Shown: positions 8,748 through 16,811 of the stretch, piece by piece | Position numbering within the stretch: the stretch's first letter is position 1 | Layout of the letters: the number at the start of each line of letters is the position of its first letter | From: Bradyrhizobium liaoningense | Lineage (GTDB): Bacteria > Pseudomonadota > Alphaproteobacteria > Rhizobiales > Xanthobacteraceae | Direction of reading: 5' to 3' | DNA: 64,000 bases | Assembly: GCF_018130825.1 (NCBI RefSeq) | Contig: NZ_JAFCJS010000003.1 | Span: forward strand, 434,001-498,000 | Position numbers and translations under genes: made by a program | The notes under the pieces: generated by a model | What the model saw: the letters and a program-made list of their open reading frames with translations, nothing else | Told to the model about the DNA's origin: nothing | Database searches by the model: none

Positions 8748-9626
8748 TTACGCTGCGTGATAGGTCGAACTTCGTGCCGCCATCACCTCGTCGAATGCCT
8801 CTCCCATGACTTCGGTCGATGGGGCAAGGCCGGTGAACAGTTCGAACGCGTCGGCGGCCTGGTAGATCGCAAGCTCCCGCCCGGTCATGATCCGCGCGCC
8901 CTTGGCTTTGGCCGCTGCCAGCAGCGGCGTGATCAGCGGCGAATAGACGGCGTCGGCGACCCACAGGTTTTCGCGCAGCAGCGAGGCCGGGACCGGGGTG
9001 TCCCGGTTCGGCAGCATGCCGACCGGCGTGCCGTTGACGAGGCCGGTTGCGCCGTCAAGCGCGTCCTCGACGCTCGCGGCGACCCGCGCGCCACCATGCC
9101 TCGCCAGCAGCGCGGCGAGTTTTTCGGCCCGCGCCGGCTCGCTGTCGAAGATGCGGAGATCAGTCACCTTCAGGCTCGCCAGCGCAAAGGCGATCGCCTT
9201 GCCGACGCCGCCGGTGCCGATCACGGCCACTGCATTTCCGGAAGAAGCCAGCAGCGGCGCGACCGCGCGCGCAAAGCCCGTCGTGTCGGTGTTGTGGCCG
9301 ATCAGCCTGTTATCCCTGACGACGACGGTGTTGACCGCCGCCATCCTCGCCGCAGCCGGTGCCAGCTCGTCGAGTAGCGGCACCACGGCCTCCTTGTAGG
9401 GGAAGGTGACGTTGACGCCGGCAAAGCCGAGCCGCCGCACGCCTTCGAGCATCATGGCGAGGCCGGCCGCGTCGGCGCCGGCGACCTCGATGAGCTGGTA
9501 ATGGCCGCGCAGGCCGAGCGCCTCGGCGGCGCGCTCATGCATGGCGGGGGACGCGGAATGCGCGATCGGCGCGCCGATCAGGCCGGTGAGGAGCTTTTTG
9601 CTGGCGGCGTATCCGCGCTTCGACAT
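8748..9626 (-). CDS. aroE: shikimate (or quinate) dehydrogenase, probably catabolic
   Basis: A 292-residue AroE-family enzyme; ATG at 9626 preferred to an in-frame TTG at 9635. The substrate serines lie in HSASPAMH (Ser24, Ser26), and the catalytic pair Lys78 (FPYKE) and Asp114 (HNTDTTGF) are present. The nucleotide fold VIGTGGVGKA is at 135-144. The loop after the next strand reads RIFDSEPARA, with Asp where NADP enzymes of the pathway have Asn-Arg-Thr, which suggests NAD use. NAD-dependent members oxidise shikimate and/or quinate. It is the first gene of the operon ending in quiC, so it probably feeds that dehydratase rather than making aromatic amino acids. Confidence 0.88.
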   Translation of the reverse strand: MSKRGYAASKKLLTGLIGAPIAHSASPAMHERAAEALGLRGHYQLIEVAGADAAGLAMMLEGVRRLGFAGVNVTFPYKEAVVPLLDELAPAAARMAAVNTVVVRDNRLIGHNTDTTGFARAVAPLLASSGNAVAVIGTGGVGKAIAFALASLKVTDLRIFDSEPARAEKLAALLARHGGARVAASVEDALDGATGLVNGTPVGMLPNRDTPVPASLLRENLWVADAVYSPLITPLLAAAKAKGARIMTGRELAIYQAADAFELFTGLAPSTEVMGEAFDEVMAARSSTYHAA

Positions 9627-9760
9627 GGTTCGCAATCGTCTCGTTGGGAGCGTTCGATCCCGGCCAATAGCGGGGAAATCGACGCAAGTCCAAGGGGGCC
9701 TCCACGTGCGACGATAGTCTTTCCCCCGCCTAACACAATTACCCTTTTATCCAGCAAACC

Positions 9761-9773
9761 TAACATAATGTTA
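9761..9773. promoter_or_regulatory. candidate LysR operator upstream of aroE
   Basis: A 13-bp palindrome TAACAT-A-ATGTTA overlaps the stop codon of the LysR gene. Read on the minus strand, a TGTTAGG heptamer in it recurs about 27 bp downstream (near 9730). The surrounding 50 bp is markedly AT-rich. Position between regulator and aroE fits a LysR binding site, but binding is not shown. Confidence 0.4.
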
Positions 9774-10709
9774 TTTTTTCCGTCCGCGCGCCGGAGCCGC
9801 CTTGCCGTTGCCGCGGGACGGCTCGACCGCGCGCATCTCGGCGCGCAGGGATTCGATGAAATATTCGACGTGAAGCGACAGCGGCGCGCCGCGCTTGACC
9901 GCGATATAGGTGTCGAACCGCGTCGGCTCGGTGATCTTCAAGAGCTCGATTCCGGGATAACCGCCATGGGCCACCGTGAACTGGTCGATGATGGCGATGC
10001 CGAGGCCCGCCTTCACCAGCGCGCAGACCGTGGTGCCGAAGCGCGCGCGGATGGTGATGTTGTAGCCGAGCCGGTGGCGCGCGAAGATCTCGGCCATGAT
10101 GCGGCCGTAAGGGTCGTTGGGATCGATGCCGATCAGCGGATAGCGGGTGATCTCGGCGGCGGAGACCTGCTTGCGGCCGGCGAGCTCGTGGCCGGGCGGG
10201 ACGATGCAATAGAGCTCGCCCGAGGCGAGCGGCATGAAGTCGAGCCCGGAATGCTCCAGCCGGTAGCTCATCGCGACGCACTCGCCGCGGCCGAGCAGGA
10301 GATAGTCGATGGCCTCCTCGAGCTTGAGGATGTTGATGTCGATGCCGAGATCGGGATAGCGACGGCGGACGCGCTCGATCGCGCGCGGCACCATGACCTG
10401 CGAGATGCTCGGCACCGACCCGATGCGCAGCTCCGACAACCCGCCGCGGCCGATCTTGGAGATGATCTCGGAGAGATCGTCGACCTTCTTGTAGACGCCG
10501 TTGATCTGCTCGAAGATGTTCTCGGCTTCCGGCGTCGGGAAGTAGCGGCCGTTCTGGCGCTGGAAGAAGCGGATGCCGAGCGAGCGCTCGGTGTATTTGA
10601 CGAGGCGGCTGATCCCCGGCGCCGAGACGTTGAGCAGCTTCGCCGCGCCGCCTATGGTGCCCGTCACCATCACGGCACGGATCACTTCAACCTGGCGCAG
10701 CGTCATCAT
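9771..10709 (-). CDS. LysR-family transcriptional regulator
   Basis: A 312-residue regulator. The N-terminal winged helix-turn-helix spans about residues 3-60 (TLRQVEVIRAVMVTGTIGGAAKLLNVSAPGISR); the effector domain runs from about 90 to 295; the tail is basic and poorly conserved (GNGKAAPARGRKK). It lies 144 bp upstream of aroE and reads the same way, unlike the usual divergent LysR layout. It is the likely activator of the aroE-to-quiC operon with a hydroaromatic acid as effector. A start three bases downstream (second Met) is equally possible. Confidence 0.85.
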   Translation of the reverse strand: MMTLRQVEVIRAVMVTGTIGGAAKLLNVSAPGISRLVKYTERSLGIRFFQRQNGRYFPTPEAENIFEQINGVYKKVDDLSEIISKIGRGGLSELRIGSVPSISQVMVPRAIERVRRRYPDLGIDINILKLEEAIDYLLLGRGECVAMSYRLEHSGLDFMPLASGELYCIVPPGHELAGRKQVSAAEITRYPLIGIDPNDPYGRIMAEIFARHRLGYNITIRARFGTTVCALVKAGLGIAIIDQFTVAHGGYPGIELLKITEPTRFDTYIAVKRGAPLSLHVEYFIESLRAEMRAVEPSRGNGKAAPARGRKK

Positions 10710-10969
10710 GGTCTTGGTATCCGAAAACGATCGTGGCGGCGATCATCTCACGAGAGATGCGCTGTCATCCAGCGGCAAGTGTGTGTCGACGTGGAGAGCT
10801 GCGCGCGCTGCCTTCCCCTCCAGGGGAGGGTAAGCGTGCAGCCCAATCGTGAGGGATGGCGGAGCAATTTCCCGGTCAGAGTGTTTCGACTAAAATCTGC
10901 GCGTTCAGATGGAAGGGCGTCGTCGTCGCGCGATCTTTTTGCATCGGCGTCGCTTGCTGCAACTGCGTT

Positions 10970-11146
10970 CTAGCTCGCCGGGCCCTCGGGCAAAATGTTG
11001 CCCGCCAACTCCGCGCGCTCGCTGTGCAGCACCTCGCGTGCGAACTCGATGATCTTCTGCTTGTTTGCCGTTTCACGCACGGCGAAAAACACGCGGTTCA
11101 ATTCCAGGCCGAGCACGCTGTTGAGGGCGATGTTCTCGTCGTCCAT
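10970..11146 (-). CDS. 58-residue conserved-looking small protein beside the quorum-sensing genes
   Basis: ATG at 11146 opens a 58-codon frame (MDDENIALNSVLGLELNRVF...) ending TAG at 10970. It is rich in charged helix-forming residues (ETANKQKIIEFAREVLHSE) with no signal peptide or membrane segment. It is read divergently from the luxR-type gene, 167 bp away. Codon use looks coding (strong G/C at third positions). I do not recognise the family. Confidence 0.6.
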   Translation of the reverse strand: MDDENIALNSVLGLELNRVFFAVRETANKQKIIEFAREVLHSERAELAGNILPEGPAS

Positions 11147-11313
11147 CGTTGCTTTCCCGCTTTCTACGCCTTTAGGTGTAACTTGAGGTCACTTCTTCCA
11201 CAAGTAGATTAAGGCCTTGGAGCAGGTCCCCACCGGTAAACTACGGGACCAGCGAATTGAGGCAGCCCTCGAATACGTGCTATACGGGACGGTGTGGGTC
11301 AGGGAATGCACCG

Positions 11314-12042
11314 ATGTCCGCCGTAGACTATGGCCGGGAGGCGCTCGACTTCATTGAAGGCCTTGGAGCTTATCGCGCCGTCCCAGACGCGATGAATGCG
11401 CTTGAATCAGCCTTCGGTCGCTTCGGCTTCGAAACCATCATCGTGACGGGCCTGCCGAATCCCGATCAGCGCTTTGCGCAGATGGTGCTCGCCAAGCGCT
11501 GGCCCGCGGGCTGGTTCAACCTGTATACCCAGAACAATTACGACCGCGTCGACCCGGTGGTGCGGCTGTGCCGGCAATCGGTCAATCCGTTCGAATGGTC
11601 GGAAGCTCCCTATGACGCCGAGCTCGAGCCTGATGCGGCCGAGGTGATGAACCGCGCCGGCGATTTTCGCATGTCGCGCGGCTTCATTGTGCCGATCCAC
11701 GGGCTCACCGGCTATGAAGCCGCTGTGTCGCTTGGCGGCGTTCATCTCGACCTCAATCCCCGCAGCAAGCCGGCGCTGCACCTGATGGCGATGTATGGCT
11801 TCGACCACATCCGCCGTCTGCTCGAGCCGGCGCCGTATCCCTCGACGCGTCTCACCCCGCGCGAGCGCGAGGTGATCTCGTGGGCCTCGCAGGGCAAGTC
11901 GGCCTGGGAGATCGGCGAGATCCTGCACATCACGCAGCGCACGGCCGAAGAGCATCTTGCAACCGCCGCGCGCAAGCTCGGCGCGGTCAACCGCACGCAT
12001 GCAGTGGCGCTGGCGATTCGCGGTAAAATCATCAATCCGTAA
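11314..12042 (+). CDS. bjaR: LuxR-family quorum-sensing regulator, BjaR/BraR-like
   Basis: A 242-residue regulator. The ATG at 11314 is preferred because AGGGA lies 8 bases upstream and the length matches the family; the frame is open further up. Residues about 15-165 are the autoinducer-binding domain with the conserved Trp/Tyr/Asp cluster (GWFNLYTQNNYDRVDPV). Residues 175-240 are the LuxR helix-turn-helix (LTPREREVISWASQGKSAWEIG...TAEEHLATAARKLG). It lies directly upstream of a luxI-type gene. In Bradyrhizobium this pair senses CoA-derived acyl-homoserine lactones (isovaleryl or cinnamoyl); the exact signal cannot be read from sequence. Confidence 0.9.
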   Translation: MSAVDYGREALDFIEGLGAYRAVPDAMNALESAFGRFGFETIIVTGLPNPDQRFAQMVLAKRWPAGWFNLYTQNNYDRVDPVVRLCRQSVNPFEWSEAPYDAELEPDAAEVMNRAGDFRMSRGFIVPIHGLTGYEAAVSLGGVHLDLNPRSKPALHLMAMYGFDHIRRLLEPAPYPSTRLTPREREVISWASQGKSAWEIGEILHITQRTAEEHLATAARKLGAVNRTHAVALAIRGKIINP

Positions 12043-12051
12043 GCGACGTAC

Positions 12052-12065
12052 TGGGAAATTTCCCA
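12052..12065. promoter_or_regulatory. perfect 14-bp palindrome upstream of luxI, candidate lux-type box
   Basis: TGGGAAATTTCCCA is a perfect palindrome 9 bp after the luxR-type stop codon. Its centre is 67 bp upstream of the luxI-type ATG at 12126, a suitable distance for a box overlapping the -35 region. It is the obvious candidate for binding by the LuxR-type protein. Confidence 0.6.
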
Positions 12066-12125
12066 ATATCGAACCTGCGTCTTTTGGCAGATTCTTTCCC
12101 CCATTGAGGCTGAATGGGGGTTTTC

Positions 12126-12785
12126 ATGATTCACGCAATTTCCGCGGTCAATCGCCACCTTTACGAAGACGTACTCGAGCAACATTTCAGGCTGCGCCAC
12201 GACATCTTCGTCGAGGAGCGGCGCTGGGAGACACTGCGCCGGCCTGATGGCCGCGAGATCGATTCCTATGACGACGAGGACACTGTTTATCTGCTTGCGC
12301 TGGAGGGCCGGCGCGTCGTCGGCGGCCACCGGCTCTATCCGACGACCAAGCCTTCGATGATGAGCGAGGTCTTCCCGCATTTGGCGGCGGTGCGCGGCTG
12401 CCCTTCGGATCCGCTGGTCTGGGAGTGGTCACGCTACTTCGTCGTCCGCGACCGGCGCGACGGCGCTCTCAACCTGCAACTGATGGCGGCGGTGCAGGAG
12501 TTCTGTCTCAATCAGGGAATCGCGCAGGTCAGCGCGATCATGGAAACCTGGTGGTTGCCGCGCTTCCACGAGGCGGGCTTCGTCGTGACGCCGCTCGGCC
12601 TGCCGGCTCTGGTGGAGGACGCATGGACCATGGCGGCCACCATCGATATTCGACGACAGACGCTCGATGCCCTGCATGATCGCATCGGCATGGCTTCCGT
12701 CGTGCAGCAGGACGGCCCGCGTCTGGACGCCGTCGCCCGTGCCAACCTCTGCGGTCTTGCTGCCGCACAACGAAAGAGCGCCTGA
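12126..12785 (+). CDS. bjaI: acyl-homoserine lactone synthase, BjaI/BraI-like
   Basis: A 219-residue LuxI-family synthase; the start MIHAISAVNRHLYED at 12126 fits the family better than the Met four codons upstream. The family's invariant residues are in place: Arg, Phe and Trp in RLRHDIFVEERRW, the Asp pair in DSYDDED, and WEWSRYFV. The enzyme joins S-adenosylmethionine to an acyl group. The sequence resembles the Bradyrhizobium/Rhodopseudomonas branch that uses acyl-CoA (isovaleryl-CoA, cinnamoyl-CoA) instead of acyl-ACP. Assignment to isovaleryl specificity is a guess from resemblance to BjaI. It is followed 1 bp later by a 72-residue ORF. Confidence 0.9.
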   Translation: MIHAISAVNRHLYEDVLEQHFRLRHDIFVEERRWETLRRPDGREIDSYDDEDTVYLLALEGRRVVGGHRLYPTTKPSMMSEVFPHLAAVRGCPSDPLVWEWSRYFVVRDRRDGALNLQLMAAVQEFCLNQGIAQVSAIMETWWLPRFHEAGFVVTPLGLPALVEDAWTMAATIDIRRQTLDALHDRIGMASVVQQDGPRLDAVARANLCGLAAAQRKSA

Positions 12786-12786
12786 G

Positions 12787-13005
12787 ATGTCGAACATGAT
12801 GCGGGACAGCCAGATCATGGCGCAAACCCAGGACGAGAACCTCGGCTACATGTCCGACATGGCACTCGAGCTCGCGCAGATGGCGGAAGACTCCGGACTG
12901 ACGACGCTCGCCTATCTGTTCCGGATGGCGGCACTGGAGGCATCGACCGTCAACAGCGTGCTCGCCGAGCCGGACGATTTTCCTCAGCAGATGACGTCGC
13001 ACTAG
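12787..13005 (+). CDS. 72-residue small protein downstream of luxI
   Basis: ATG at 12787, one base after the luxI stop, so almost certainly co-transcribed and possibly translationally coupled. The product (MSNMMRDSQIMAQTQDENLGY...) is acidic, Met-rich and helical, with no signal peptide or membrane segment. The family is not recognised. Its tight linkage suggests a role in or control by quorum sensing. Confidence 0.65.
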   Translation: MSNMMRDSQIMAQTQDENLGYMSDMALELAQMAEDSGLTTLAYLFRMAALEASTVNSVLAEPDDFPQQMTSH

Positions 13006-13305
13006 ACGCATCCTTCCTTCATTCGACGACGTGCGCACCCTCTCCCCGGTCGGGGGGAGGGTGATGTCATTTGGGTGCGGCAGGTTGCCCCATCCTGTGC
13101 GGCAGCCTTTTTGCATTGCGAGGCGCGTCTCGGCCGCGTGTGCCGGGATGCAACAAAGTGCATGTTTGGTGTCGAATCGCTCTTGCCTCGGAACGATACT
13201 GCCATTACCCATTTTTCCGCCTTGATGAGGCAGGGGGAGCTCTTTCACTGATGGCGACTGTGTTCGAACATCGGCGCGCGTCCGGATGCGCCTGAAAGAG
13301 TCTTG
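13006..13305. other. gene-free stretch before the second liv operon
   Basis: About 300 bp without a convincing gene. It contains a CTCTCCCCGGTCGGGG-type hairpin near 13040-13060 and probably the promoter of the livHMGF set. No regulator site was recognised. Confidence 0.5.
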
Positions 13306-14223
13306 ATGCTGCTCGTCGTCGAACAGTTCTTGAACGGATTGCAGTTCGGCCTGCTCCTGTTCCTGCTCGCCGCCGGCCTGACGCTGGTGTTCGGGATCAT
13401 GGATCTCGTCAACCTCGCGCACGGCTCGCTCTACATGATGGGCGCCTATTTCGCCGCGACCTTCGCGGCATGGACCGGCAGCTTCCTGCTCGGTGCGCTG
13501 ATGGCGCTAGGGGCTACGCTCGTGCTCGGCATCGTGCTCGAGGTGACGGCGCTGCGGCATCTGTACGGCCGCGACCATCTCGACCATGTGCTCGCGACCT
13601 TCGGCCTGATCCTGTTCTTCAATGAAGCCGTGCGGCTGATCTGGGGCCCGGCGGGTCTCGCGCTGCCCTTGCCAGCCTGGCTCACCGTGCCGGTGCCGAT
13701 CCTGCCCGGCATTCACTATCCCGCCTATCGCCTCGCCATCATCGCCGTGGCGCTGCTGGTCGCGCTGCTGCTCTATCTCGGCGTGATGCGCACCCGCATC
13801 GGCATGCTGATCCGCGCCGGCGCCTCCAACCGCGAGATGATCGGCGCGCTCGGCATCAACATCAAGCTGCTCTACACGCTGGTGTTCGGCCTGGGGGCCG
13901 CGCTCGCCGGCCTTGCCGGCCTGATGCAGGCGCCGATCCTCACCGTGCAGATCGGCATGGGCGAGAACATTCTGATCCTCGCCTTCGTCATCATCGTGAT
14001 CGGCGGCATCGGCTCGATCCGCGGCGCGTTCCTGGCCGCGATCTTCGTCGGCATGATCGACACGCTCGGCCGCGCCTTCCTGCCGAACCTGTTGCGGCAG
14101 GTGCTGAGCGGCGCCGCTGCCTCCACCGCCGCGCCCGCGCTGTCCTCCATGCTGATCTATCTCCTGATGGCGATCGTGCTGGTGGTGCGGCCGGAGGGGC
14201 TGTTTCCGGCCAATCGTCGATGA
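13306..14223 (+). CDS. livH: ABC transporter permease, LivH type (second system)
   Basis: A 305-residue permease; ATG at 13306 is chosen over the TTG one codon earlier. It carries the LivH hallmark FLLAAGLTLVFGIMDLVNLAHGSLYMMGAYFA at residues 20-50 and IIVIGGIGSIRGAFLAAIFVGMIDTLGRAFLP near the C-terminus. It is the first gene of a tight four-gene operon (livH-livM-livG-livF) with overlapping junctions. It is a distinct paralogue of the permease at 6463-7338. Confidence 0.9.
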   Translation: MLLVVEQFLNGLQFGLLLFLLAAGLTLVFGIMDLVNLAHGSLYMMGAYFAATFAAWTGSFLLGALMALGATLVLGIVLEVTALRHLYGRDHLDHVLATFGLILFFNEAVRLIWGPAGLALPLPAWLTVPVPILPGIHYPAYRLAIIAVALLVALLLYLGVMRTRIGMLIRAGASNREMIGALGINIKLLYTLVFGLGAALAGLAGLMQAPILTVQIGMGENILILAFVIIVIGGIGSIRGAFLAAIFVGMIDTLGRAFLPNLLRQVLSGAAASTAAPALSSMLIYLLMAIVLVVRPEGLFPANRR

Positions 14224-15164
14224 AGAGTCTGAGCGTGAGCAAGGCCGTCACGGCCCTGATGCTGGCGGGCCTCGTGCTGCTGCCGCTCTATTCGTCTCTC
14301 ACCGGCAACGTCTTCATCCTGACGCTGTTCACCCGCATCGTCATCCTGGCGCTGGCGGCGGCGAGCCTCAACCTCATCATGGGCTTTGGCGGCATGATGA
14401 GCTTTGGCCACGCCGCCTATCTCGGCATCGGCGGCTACGCGGTCGGCATGCTCGCGCAGGAAGGCGTAGGGAGCGGCTTCATCCAGTTCCCGGTCGCCCT
14501 CGCGGCCTCCGCGATCTATGCGCTCGTAATCGGCGCGCTCTCTCTGCGCACCCGCGGCGTCTACTTCATCATGATCACGCTCGCTTTCGCGCAGATGGCC
14601 TATTACGTCGCCTCGGGCCTGGCGCGCTATGGCGGCGATGACGGTCTCACCGTCTACAAGCGCAGCGACTTCTCCGGGCTGATCAACCTGTCGGACCGCA
14701 CGCAGTTCTACTATCTTTGCCTCGCCTGCCTCTTTGGCGTGATCTTCCTGATCTGGCGCATCGTCAATTCGCGCTTCGGCCTCGTGGTGCAGGGGCTGCG
14801 CTCCAACGAGCAGCGCATGCAGGCGATCGGCTTTCCGGCCAAGCGCTACCAGCTGGTCTGCTTCGTCATATCAGGCACGATGTGCGGCCTTGCCGGCGCG
14901 CTGCTCGCCAACAACACCGATTTCGTCAGTCCGGCCGTGATGTACTGGACCCGTTCCGGCGACCTCATGGTGATGGTGATCCTGGGGGGCATGGGCACGC
15001 TGTTCGGTCCGATCATGGGCGCGGTGGTGTTCCTGCTGCTGGAAGAGTTCCTGTCGCAGATCACCGAATATTGGGCGCTGATCATGGGCCCGCTGCTGCT
15101 GCTGATCGTGCTGTTCGGCCGCGGCGGCATCATGGGCGTGCTCGGGAGGGCTGGCCGTGGCTGA
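14220..15164 (+). CDS. livM: ABC transporter permease, LivM type (second system)
   Basis: A 314-residue permease overlapping livH by 4 bp. The LivM signature SLNLIMGFGGMMSFGHAAYLGIGGYAVGM lies near residue 50, and the coupling loop (GLRSNEQRMQAIGFPAKRYQL...SGTMCGLAGALLA) near 200. About nine hydrophobic segments are visible. It pairs with the upstream LivH. Confidence 0.9.
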   Translation: MKSLSVSKAVTALMLAGLVLLPLYSSLTGNVFILTLFTRIVILALAAASLNLIMGFGGMMSFGHAAYLGIGGYAVGMLAQEGVGSGFIQFPVALAASAIYALVIGALSLRTRGVYFIMITLAFAQMAYYVASGLARYGGDDGLTVYKRSDFSGLINLSDRTQFYYLCLACLFGVIFLIWRIVNSRFGLVVQGLRSNEQRMQAIGFPAKRYQLVCFVISGTMCGLAGALLANNTDFVSPAVMYWTRSGDLMVMVILGGMGTLFGPIMGAVVFLLLEEFLSQITEYWALIMGPLLLLIVLFGRGGIMGVLGRAGRG

Positions 15165-15924
15165 ACCCTTGCTCCGCGTCGAAAAGCTGGTGCGCCGCTT
15201 CGGCGGCATCATTGCCACGGACAACGTCTCGCTCGACGTCGCGGCCGGTGAGCTGCACGCCATCATCGGCCCGAACGGCGCCGGCAAGACCACGCTGATC
15301 AGCCAGCTCACCGGGCACCTCGAGCCGCATTCCGGCAGCGTCCGGCTTGCGGGGCGCGACATCACCTATTTGCCGGCCTACCGCCGCTGCGCGCTCGGCC
15401 TCGCGCGCTCGTTCCAGATCACCTCGCTGCTGCTCGACTTCACCGCCGCCGACAATGTCGCGCTGGCGGCGCAGGCGCATGCCGGCACCTCGTTCCGCTT
15501 CTTCGCCAATGCGCGCAAGGAGAAGGGCCTGCGCGATGCCGCGCACGCCGCGCTCGACCGCGTCGGTCTCGGCCATCGTGCCGATGTCGTCGTGAACAGG
15601 CTCAGCCATGGCGAGCGTCGCCAGATCGAGCTTGCGGTCGCGCTCGCAAGCAAGCCGAAGCTCTTGCTGCTCGACGAGCCGATGGCGGGCCTTGGCGTGA
15701 CTGAATCGCAGCGCATGGTGCAACTGCTCCAGGAACTGCGCAAGGAGGTCTCGATCGTGCTGGTCGAGCATGACATGCCCGCGGTGTTCGCGCTGGCCGA
15801 CCGCATCTCCGTGCTGGTCTATGGCCGCGTCATTGCCTCCGGCGATCCGGCCGCGATCCGCGCCAACGAAGAGGTCAAGCGCGCCTATCTCGGCGACCAG
15901 CATGTGGTGACGCATCATGGCTGA
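15157..15924 (+). CDS. livG: ABC transporter ATP-binding protein, LivG type (second system)
   Basis: A 255-residue ATPase overlapping livM by 8 bp. Walker A is GPNGAGKTT; the signature is LSHGERRQIELAVAL; Walker B is LLLLDEPMAGLG; the switch His is in VLVEHDM. LSHGERR is typical of LivG proteins. It energises the LivHM channel with the next gene product. Confidence 0.9.
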   Translation: MAEPLLRVEKLVRRFGGIIATDNVSLDVAAGELHAIIGPNGAGKTTLISQLTGHLEPHSGSVRLAGRDITYLPAYRRCALGLARSFQITSLLLDFTAADNVALAAQAHAGTSFRFFANARKEKGLRDAAHAALDRVGLGHRADVVVNRLSHGERRQIELAVALASKPKLLLLDEPMAGLGVTESQRMVQLLQELRKEVSIVLVEHDMPAVFALADRISVLVYGRVIASGDPAAIRANEEVKRAYLGDQHVVTHHG

Positions 15925-16630
15925 CACGCTGCTCGAGGTCGACGGCATCGAGACCTGCTACGGCCTCTCCCAGGTGCTGTTCGGCCTGTCGCTCTCGATC
16001 AGCTCGGGCGAGATGGTCTCGCTGATGGGCCGCAACGGCATGGGCAAGACCACGACCATCCGCTCCATCATGGGCCTGACGCCGGCGCGATCAGGTGCGA
16101 TCCGGTTTGCGGGCGCCGAGGTGCGTCAGCTGCCGTCCTACAGAATTGCAAAACTCGGCGTCGGCCTGGTCCCCGAGGGGCGGCAGATCTTCCCGAACCT
16201 CACCGTGCGCGAAAATCTTGTCGCCGCCGCCGCGGACCGTTTCGACAGCCCCAATCCGTGGACGCTGGCCGCGATCTACTCCCTGTTCCCGCGGCTTGCG
16301 GAGCGCGCCGCCAACATGGGCAACCAGCTCTCCGGCGGCGAGCAGCAGATGCTCGCGATCGGCCGCGCGCTGATGACCAACCCGAAGCTGCTGATCCTGG
16401 ATGAAGCGACCGAGGGTCTCGCGCCCTTGATCCGCGAAGAGATCTGGAACTGCCTGTCGCTGCTCAAGAGCCGCGGACAGTCGATCCTGGTCGTCGACAA
16501 GAACGTCGACCACCTCGCCCGCATCTGCGACCGCCACTACATCATCGAGCGCGGCAAGACGGTGTGGAGCGGCACGTCCAACGAGCTGATGGCCGAGCCG
16601 GACCTGCAGCATAAGTATCTGGGGATTTAG
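15917..16630 (+). CDS. livF: ABC transporter ATP-binding protein, LivF type (second system)
   Basis: A 237-residue ATPase overlapping livG by 8 bp. Walker A reads GRNGMGKTT, the signature LSGGEQQMLAIGRALMTNP, and Walker B LLILDEATEGLAP. The switch position has Asp-Lys-Asn (VVDKNVDHL) instead of the usual EQN, a mild oddity also seen in close LivF relatives. It ends the operon, and no binding-protein gene follows. Confidence 0.9.
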   Translation: MADTLLEVDGIETCYGLSQVLFGLSLSISSGEMVSLMGRNGMGKTTTIRSIMGLTPARSGAIRFAGAEVRQLPSYRIAKLGVGLVPEGRQIFPNLTVRENLVAAAADRFDSPNPWTLAAIYSLFPRLAERAANMGNQLSGGEQQMLAIGRALMTNPKLLILDEATEGLAPLIREEIWNCLSLLKSRGQSILVVDKNVDHLARICDRHYIIERGKTVWSGTSNELMAEPDLQHKYLGI

Positions 16631-16673
16631 CGCTGTCACCGGCGAGGTGAGGTGCGGAATGCCGGCGCCTCAG

Positions 16674-16803
16674 CGTCGTCCTGGCGAAAGCCAGGACCCA
16701 TACCGCGTGATCTATTGGCTGCGGTCGGTATCGGTACCGGGTGAGGAGTCTTCGCCAAACCTCTCCCTGGGGTAATGGGTCCTGGCTTTCGCCAGGACGA
16801 CAT
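16674..16803. repeat. long inverted-repeat element (CGTCCTGGC family)
   Basis: Arms of about 25 bp (GTCGTCCTGGCGAAAGCCAGGACCCA and its complement) flank an 80-bp centre that includes CGCGTGATCTATTGGCTGCGGTCGGTAT. The same layout and parts of the centre recur at 23611-23763 and 32461-32593. It lies between convergent genes. Confidence 0.75.
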
Positions 16804-16811
16804 CGGGGCCA

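Noticed and set aside
11225..11250. GGTCCC/GGGACC inverted repeat in the small-ORF/luxR gap as a second lux-type box
   Set aside because: It is short, imperfectly spaced and unlike the palindrome before luxI.
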